Shown here piece by piece: positions 29,301 through 38,300 of a DNA stretch of 64,000 nucleotides. Source of the stretch: an uncultured Phycisphaerales bacterium. GTDB taxonomy: Bacteria; Planctomycetota; Phycisphaerae; Tepidisphaerales; Tepidisphaeraceae. Under the pieces are notes generated by a model. It ran no database searches. It was not told where the DNA came from and was given only the letters and a program-made list of their open reading frames with translations. The position numbers and the translations under genes are program-made. The number at the start of each line of letters is the position of its first letter. Position 1 is the stretch's first letter. The DNA is taken from positions 1-64,000 of the forward strand of contig CAIQIQ010000029.1 of assembly GCA_903871935.1 (NCBI GenBank). Direction: 5' to 3'.

Positions 29301-32300
29301 TCATCCAGCGTGCTGCGGTTGACGTTGCCATTGTCCGTATAGGTTACTGTAAACTGGTAGCTGGAGTTGCCAACGTCAGTCACCGGCGGCAGGTCGATCG
29401 TCGCGGTTGGCGCAATCGAGTCGGTGAACACCAGCACCTGGATGTTGCCAAGCGGTGCCGTGAGCGAGCCAGATACAAAGTTCGGCACCGGGTCAGTATC
29501 GGAAACCTGGCTGGGCTTCATATAGACTGAATAGGTACCGTTATCCGAGAAGTCCCATGTGCCGCCAGGAGCGCTGATCCGATACGTCACGATGATCACG
29601 CGATCATCCGTCGTGGCGGGCGTTCCATCCTGCCGCACCATGCTGACGACCGAAACTGTTCCCTGGTTGGGGTTGGGCGGGATGCTGGGCGTGTTGTCGG
29701 CCACGTAGCCGCCAGGACCCAAGACGCGGATGTCATTGGCGTCAATGGAAGTCAGCTTGATTCCCTGGTCATCGCTGTACTGAACCTGCAGATCCATGAA
29801 GGTATCGCCGTACAGCATCTGACCCGGATTAGGCAGAAGCACCGCCTTGGGAACGACAATCGAAGGTGGATCGATGCGAACGATGAACGCGCCCAGGTTG
29901 CGCGCGGGCGCCGCAAGAGTCACCAGGCCGTCGATGTCATAGACTTGGTTGGCCGCCTGCCAGACCTGGTAGGCGCCATTGTCGAGGTAGTCCCATGTCC
30001 CGCCCGGAGCCGCAACGCTGTAGGTCACGACGATTGTCTTGGAACTTACACCGGTGCTCGCCACCGCGCTGATCACTGGCAAGTGATCGCCATTGGGCGC
30101 GACCAAGTACACATCATTGATATCCAGCGAATTGGCATCGACCAGGAAGTTGTCGGTATACGTAACCGTGAAGCTGTAGTTGGCGCTGGGGGGCAAAGGC
30201 GCCACCTCAATGTTATTGGCCTGCAGCACCGCCTGCGGGGGGAAGTTATCGCCCAGAAGGCGGGCAGTGGCCAATTCGTACCGTCCACCGGTGAACTGAG
30301 TCCCGGCAGTGACGATCTTGCCGTCGCTCTGCACGAAGACGCGCGAACCGGTAATGGCCGCACCGTCCAGATTTGTGGGAGAGGTGCTGGTCATGCCATT
30401 GGTGCCGAAAGCCGTATCGGGTGTGCCATTGGCAAAGTACCGGAAAACGAGCGTGCGGGTTTGGCTGGGATCACGTGCACTGACAACAATCTTCCCGTTG
30501 TCCTGCATAACGATGTCGTAGCCCCAGCGACTGCCCACGGCGGATTCGGGATCGACAGCCATCGGCGGCACAAACGTGCCGTCAATCTGCACCAGACCAC
30601 GGTTGCCAAAGGTCCCATCGATCGAACCGTCCGTATTGAAGCGAACAATGGCGCCCTTGCCGTTGCCATAACCGACCGCCAGGATCTTGCCATCCTGTTG
30701 AAGAGCCAGGGATTCGACGGAGGCATCGGTCCGGCCAAAGTCGCCGACTTCCACAATGCCATTGCCGTTGAAGGTAGTGTCAAACGTGCCATCGGCATTC
30801 AACCGCGTAACGACAAACTTGCGATAGCCGGTGTACTGGTCATAGCTGCGCGTATCGGAATAACCGCCGACGACGATCTTGCCATTGGGTTGAACCACAA
30901 CCGCAAGGGGCTCATCGGTAGCATAACTGGAGAACGGGGCATTCGGCGGAGCGCCTTGCTGGCCGGTGATATGAACAGCGCCGTTCACGCCAAAAGTATT
31001 GTCAATTGTGCCATCGGCATTGACGCGCGCAATGATCCAGTCGGTACCCGTCGCGGCATACGGAGAACTGGCCACAACCACGATCTTGTCGTCAGCCTGA
31101 ACGAAGGCATCGTGGACAACCAGATTCGTGAGCGTCCCATTCGCTTCGTACGCCGTCGTGCCGATCGTCCACTCCGTAACATTGTGGTTGGGATCTTGAT
31201 CATCAAAGGTATTGTCCAAGACACCAGTCGGGTAGAACCGGCTCATGCTCAGCACATCGGGGGCCATTAGCGTATGAGCTGTGTCATTAGAGCGCAGCGT
31301 AGTGCGCCCGACAACGACGACGCGCCCGGTTGACTGTGTCAGGGCAATAACCGCCTCATCGGGACCAGGCGTGTAGCGCTGGGGAGGGTTCGGCGGAATA
31401 TGCACGTTGCCCCAGGAACCGCCAAAGTCTGTTGTGCCATCCTGCATGAAGCGGCCGATCCAGAAATCGGTGGTGTCGTGAGGATCAACAGCAAGATTCG
31501 CCCCAACAGCCGTACCGCTGAAGATCAGCTTGCCGCCGGGCTCCTGGGTAACGCCGGCCATGAACGGGACCGGGCCGTTAAGCCGCGGGCCATGGTTTTG
31601 GGTTCGCATGTAGCCGTCGGCATCCCAGGTGATATCCAGTTCGCCCGCGTATAGGGCGCTGGCAACGGCAACCGTGAAGTTGCCCAGCGGGCCGGCCGGC
31701 AGCGTGTCGCCAGTCGTGCTCAGCACTCCGTTGCCTGCAACCACCGACACGGTGTAGATGCCGTTATCGCGGCGGTCCCAGACGACGCTGTCGAAAGGTG
31801 CATTATTCTGCGGTGCAATAATCTTGTAGGTGACCCGAACCGAGCCATCGCCCAGAATCACATGACTGACATACTGGCCGAACTGGTCAAACCCATTCGG
31901 CCCGGTGACTTCGACGATGCCGTTGTTGTTCGCAATGGTGGACAACTGGAAACCGTCCGAAGCGAAATAGGTCACGATGAACGACAGCGACCCCGTCGGT
32001 TGCGTAATCGGCGCAATCGGTGTCAGGGTCGCCTGCGGGCGAACGACGAACACAATGAAGCCCGCGCCCAACGCGCCGCCTGGCACGCTCTCCGGCACCG
32101 GCTGCAGATCGACGATTGCTCCGGTTCTCACGGAAATTGTGTAGTTGCCGTTGTCGCTGCCATCAAAGTTGCCGTCCGCCGGCACAAAGCTGTACGTGCA
32201 TACCCAGTTGTTGCCAACCAGGGTCTTGGTGACCATTGTCGCCTGCGTCGAGACACCCGCGGGATTGATAACGCTGATGGCCGTGTCGAATGCACTGGAC

Positions 32301-35300
32301 GGATTGATGGGGGCATCAGGAGATGCCACATATGTCACTGTAAAGGTCAGGGCGCCACGGAAGTTATTGATATCGCTGATCGGCGTCAGTTGCGCCGTCG
32401 GCCGACCCCAGTGGGCCGCATCATCAACAACCGCAAGCGTGATCGTGCCCGGCAGTGGTCCGGCCGGCACAAAGCCCGCCGGAATATCCGTGTCATGCGC
32501 TGTGCCTGGCAGCACATTAACGGTATAGATGCCATTGTCGGTGGGCATCCACGAGGCATCCGTCGCCGCATTGGCACTGATCGTATAGTGCCCTGTAACC
32601 TGGCGAGTACCCGGGTTCGTCGAGAACGAACGCAAGGTCGCCGTCTGCGCGTACCCATTCGGGCCAGTCACGCTGATCGCGTTGGCAATACTTGCGGTGT
32701 TAATTCCAATAGCTATCGGCGACAGACTGGTCGGCGGCGTAAACATGACATCGAAGCCGATGAACTGCCGCTTCTCTACATTGAGCACGTTGCTCACCAA
32801 TTGCGCAGTGGGAACGCCGATCGCCACCTGCACTGGGCCGAAGATATTCTCGGCCGCGCTGCTTTCCGGCAGCACCTGCGTATCGACGATCGCGCCGGCG
32901 ATCAATTGGATGTTGTAGGTGCCGCTATCGACCACGCTCCAGGTACCATCGGCAGGCCCTGCCGAATAGTGAGCCGTAAAGGTGCCATCGCCGTTATTCG
33001 CAACGGGGCCGACGATGGCGGTCGGAACGATCGCGCCGTCGCTTCTGGCCATGACAACCGCCTGGGCGAAGTTGCTCTTGGCGGGATCAATGGCAAATCC
33101 GGCAACTCGCGCGTGGAAGCGAACCGAGAACAGGATCGGACCACGCACCTGAGTAATCGGGAAATCGGCGGGGTTCGCCAACGTCACATCTCCGGTCGGG
33201 CGGGCACTGGGCACCGGGGTGATATTGGGGATATTGACGTTAACGATGTCGAGATTGGCCGCCCGCGCCACATTGGCCGGGATGGCCGAGTCGGAGATCA
33301 TGCCGCCAACCAGTTGGATGGTGTAGGCGCCATTGTCGGCGGGATCCCACGATCCATCGCCCGGAGTCATCGAGTAGCGAGCGGTATAGCCTCCACCGGC
33401 TATCGGGGTTAGCGTCCCGGCATAGTAGGTGACTGGAATATTGATCCCGCCAGGGCCGCTGACGGTGATAGCCGAAGCGAATCCGCTGTTCAGGATCGGG
33501 GGCACGCCAAAGGCCGAGGGAGAGAATCGCACCAGGAACGAGATAAGGCCGCGCGATGCGACAATCGGGTTTCCAGCGTCGATCTGCAAAACGGTGACAC
33601 TCGGACGCGAATCCTGTCCGGCGAGGATCGAAACATCAAACGTAGCCAACTGGGCGGCTTGGGCAAAGTTGGCCGGATTCTCGGTATCCTTGATCATGTT
33701 GGCCTGCAGCGACACGATGTAGGTGCCGTTGTCAGCCAGATCCCACGAGCCATCATTGGCCGGGGAGACAATGTAGCTCGCCACGTAAAGCCCGGTGACG
33801 GGATCCACTGTGGCTGGGCCAGTCAGGGTAGCGATCTGGTTGAATCCGCCGGAATTGGTGATGCGCAGAGCATTGGCAAAATCGCTGGTCGCATCAATCA
33901 CGCCATAGGAATACGGCGAACTGGCAAAGGTCACCTGGATGCTGATGCTGTCGAGCGATGCCTTGATCTGCGTGCCGGCCGCAACAAGGTCCTGATCCGG
34001 GGAGATGACAATCTTCGTAACCTGCGGATAGACGGTAGTAGCGTCGTTCACCGCAACGTTGAACTGGCCAACCTGGCCGGCCGGCATGTAGTTCGGCACC
34101 GTAGCCGTATCGGCCACCTGATTGGCCCGCATGGATATGCGGTACAGTCCGTTATCGGTGGAATCCCATGGGTGAGCGTAGTCTGCCGCGCCACTGGCGC
34201 CTGGCGCCAAGATCCGGTAGGTAACCTGGACCTTTTGGTAGGCGTTCAGCAGCCTGAGGCTGCCGGGCACGAGTTGGGCGAGCTGCGAATAACCACGCGG
34301 GCCAACGACCTGCAGGTCGGTGCTATCCAGCAGAGCAATATTCACCACCGAGCCCGGCTGGCCGGGGATGTTATTCGGATCTTCATAAACGACAGTGAAA
34401 TCAAAGTATGCCCGGCCGCGAACGGTGATGCCCGGAACAATGTCGTTGGCGGGCAACGCCAGCGCATAATTCGTCAATGTGGTGGGCACGAAGCCGATAG
34501 GCGCGGCAAAGACCAGGGTGTCGTACCACGCGTTGGCCAGGTTCGAGCGGAGCATTCCAGCAACAGTCAGAGTACTGCCGGCGCCGGGGCCACTGATGAT
34601 GTTGACCGTTGCACCAATCCACTGCGTAGCGGTCCAGCGGGCAGTCTGATCCACCAGGGTGGTGGTTGTGCCACCAGTGGCTACGCCACTGGCGGCCTTG
34701 TTGTAGTTGAAATCAATCGTCGGCGGGGTGGTATCCGGAACGCCAATGGCCACCGTAAACGCGCCGAGTGTGCGGGCGCTCATGGCCAGGGGAGCCGCCT
34801 CGTTGGGATCATTCACCGTATCGCCATTGTCGGCGAGTGTACGGTTCGCATCTTTGATGATGCCACCGTCGATGGTGATCTGGTAGAGGCCGTTGGTAAA
34901 CCCACCCACCGCACCGATGTTGACAGAATACGTAACGCTGACCGACTTCGCGTCGACCACGCCGTCCCCATCGCGATCCCGCTGCGGAGTCGTCATCCGC
35001 GTGATACCGGTAATCGTAAACGTGGCCGGGACCAGTGTCCCGGTGGGGCTAAACAGGTGCAGATACGTAATCGCACCCGTGCCCAGCGAAGCAACGGAGA
35101 CAAACTCGTCGTCGGAGTAAGTGACCGTGAAGGAGTAGGTCGGATTCACCGTGTAGACATCCGACGCCTGCAGGTTCGCCGTTGGCGCGGCATTCTGCGT
35201 CAGATACCGGGCGATATCGAAGTGCGCGAATCCGCCGCCATTCCCGTCCCAGGCAAAGACGATCTTGTCATCACCAACGCCGTTGGGACCGCGATTCACA

Positions 35301-38300
35301 AGCAGGGATGTCGGCCAGCCCAGTTCCAGCGATGATTCCTCAGTGGTGCGGGAGACCGTGGCGGTAATCGATGCCGGCGCGAACACAACCGTTATGAGTC
35401 CAGTAGGCGCGCGAACAGCCGTGATCACGCGTGTGGCCGCGACTGCGGCATTGATGCCTGATTGAGCATACGTAATCGTCGTGAGTCCGACCGGCGCTGC
35501 AGCAGCTGTGATGATGCCTGCCGGCGCCACTTGGACGGTGGTTACGCCCGATGGCACAGCCACCGGCGAAGTGATCAGGCCAGTGCGTGCCCAGGGAGCA
35601 GTCAGCAGACCGCTGGCCGCTGCCACGTAAGTATCCGTACCCGTGGGTGTTACGGACACGATGACCTGCGTCAGCGTCATCTGGCTGGTCAGCGTCTGGG
35701 TTGGGCTGAACCTGAACAGGGTTGCCAGGGAGGCGAACAACGGATGGATGGGAGGCGCCACCGAGAAGTTGAAGGTCAACCCGCCGATTCTGGTCAGGGG
35801 CTGACCGATAACCGTGAGGCCGGCATCGCCCGTCAATGCACGGGCCACCGCCTGGATCGTGGCAAGAGAAGCGTTGTACGCGATCGGGGCACTGGTAACG
35901 CCGTTGTACGTAAGCGTCCATGTGCCATCGGCAGCGAGAGTTGTATTCGGAATCGTCTGCTGCGCAAGACTGGTCAACCCGGTCATGTCGGCGCTGAAGG
36001 TGTTGGCTGCGCCGGCCAAGGTGAACGTCAAATCGCCACCAACATTGACCGCGTTACCGCTAACGACGGTTGCGGCGCAGCCGGGCAACAACACTACAGC
36101 CGCCTGGATCTGGGCCAGGGTGGCGTTGAACGCAATCGGGGCTGTCGTGTTGCCATTGTAGCTGATCGTCCACGTTCCGGCCGATGCCGGCGCGGCGACC
36201 GTCATGACCTGAATGTTCCTGGACATCGTCAGGGCACTCACGTCCAAAGAGAGCGACGTGGGATTGAATTCCAGGACGTTGTCAAACGTAAATACGATAT
36301 TGCCACCAGCGGGCCCAATAAGTTGCGTACCGCTCACAACCACGCGATCGCAACCAGGGATCATGCGAATCGCGGCCTGGATCTGCGGGATGGTGGCATT
36401 GTACTGAAGGACGATGCTTGGGATCCCGTTGTAGATCAGCCGCCATGTGCCGCCAGTGGCAGGATCCTGGGTCGTCAGCGTCTGGACCTGGTTCGCCCGC
36501 AGATTGGACACATCGAAGCTGAGCGGAAGGATCAGGCCGACGTTAAGACTGGAACTGAACGTGAAGACAAGCTGCATGGCCGAGTTGAGGCCACCGGTGC
36601 CCGTGACCGTGACCGTATCACAGCCCGGCAACGCCTGCACGGCCGCCTGGATCTGGGCAATGGTGGCATCAAACTGCAGCGGAAGCGTTTGGACGCCGTT
36701 GTAGACGACCCGCCACGTGCCAGAAGCCGCCAGATAGTTGGTGGTGAGTGTCTGGCTGCCCATGCTAACGGTCAGTGCGCCGTAATTCACCGTGAAAGGT
36801 AGCGGACCAGCGACGCTTGGGTCAAACGTGAGGGTGAAGTTCCCATCCGTTCCCGAAACGCCCGGATCGTTACTGAAGGGGCCACCAGTCACTGTGACCG
36901 TGGCGCAGCCCGGCAGCAAGCGAACGGCAGCCTGTACCTCAGCCGCGGTCGCGTTGTGCTGGAGAGCAGTAGTGGTGTTCCCGTTGTAGGTAATCGTCCA
37001 GGTGCCCAGAAGGGCCGGGACGTTCGGATGGAGGACCTGCACGCTGTTCGTCGTGATATTGGTTAGGTCAGCAGTCAGCGCAGTGGGTGCGCCGCCAGGG
37101 AATGTGAAGACCAGATTGCCACCGACATTGACCGGATTGCCGGACACTATGACTGCACCACAGCCGGGCAGCAACTGAACGGCCGTCTGAATCTGGGCCA
37201 CAGTGGCGTTGAACGCCATCGGAGCTGTCGTGTTGCCCGCGTAGGTGATCGTCCACGTGCCCGATACGCCGGGCTGGCTGATCGTCATCGTCTGAATCAG
37301 GTTGCTGCGGAGCGCGGCCACGTTGGCGCTGAGCGTACCGGGAGCGCCGGTGCTGAACGTAAAGACAACGTTGCCACCAATGACGATCTCGCTGCCCGAA
37401 ACGATCAGACCAGCGTCACCAGTGAGCAGGCGAGCCTGAGTCTGGATCGTCGCAAGCGTGTCGTTGAAGGCAAATGTGTGCGAGTTAACGCCATAGGTCA
37501 GCGTCCATGTGCCCGCGACCGCTGGTCCGACTGTCGGGAAAGTGAACGTCTGCTGGAAATTGGTTCTAATCAGGCTCAGATCGGCGCTCAGCGTTGTGGG
37601 CGCGCCAAGGGTGAATGTGAAGACCAGACTCCCACCAACATCCACCGTATTGCCGGTAACGGTCAACCCGACGTCGCCAGTAATCAGGCGAGCCTGAGTT
37701 TGGATCGTTGCAAGCGTATCGTTATAAGCGAACGTGTGCGAATTGAGGCCGTAGCTCAACGTCCAGGTTCCAGCCGTAGCGGGTCCATTCGTGGGGAACG
37801 TGAACGTCTGAATCTGGTTTGTGATGATGCCGCTGACATTCGCAACCAGATTGGCGGGGTTACCACCGCTGAAAGTGAACGTGAGAGTTCCGCCGACATC
37901 CAGCGGGTTGCCGCTCACCACCAGAGCGGCATCGCCCGTAATCAGGCGCGCCTGAGTCTGGATCGTGGCGACTGAGTCGTTAAAGGCAAATGTATGCGAA
38001 TTGACGCCATAGGTCAGCGTCCACGTGCCGCCGACGGCCGGATTGGCCGTGGTGATCGTCTGCACGCGGTTGGTGCTGATCGCGCTCACATCCGCGGTCA
38101 GGGCCGTGGGGGCGCCGCCGCTGAAGGTGAACGTCAGCGTGCCGCCGATGTTCAAGGGATTGCCGCTGACCACCAGCCCGGCGTCGCCAGTCAGGGCGCG
38201 AGCCGCCGTCTGAATCTGCGCCAGGGTGGCGTTGTACGCCAGCGGCGCAGTCGTGCTGCCGCCATAGCTCAGTGTCCAGGTGCCAGCCACGGCCGCCCCG

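Noticed and set aside
31862-35335. Two long plus-strand ORFs (31862-33412, 33659-35335) within the giant gene
   Set aside because: They mirror the repeat pattern of the minus-strand giant gene, whose domains are clear.
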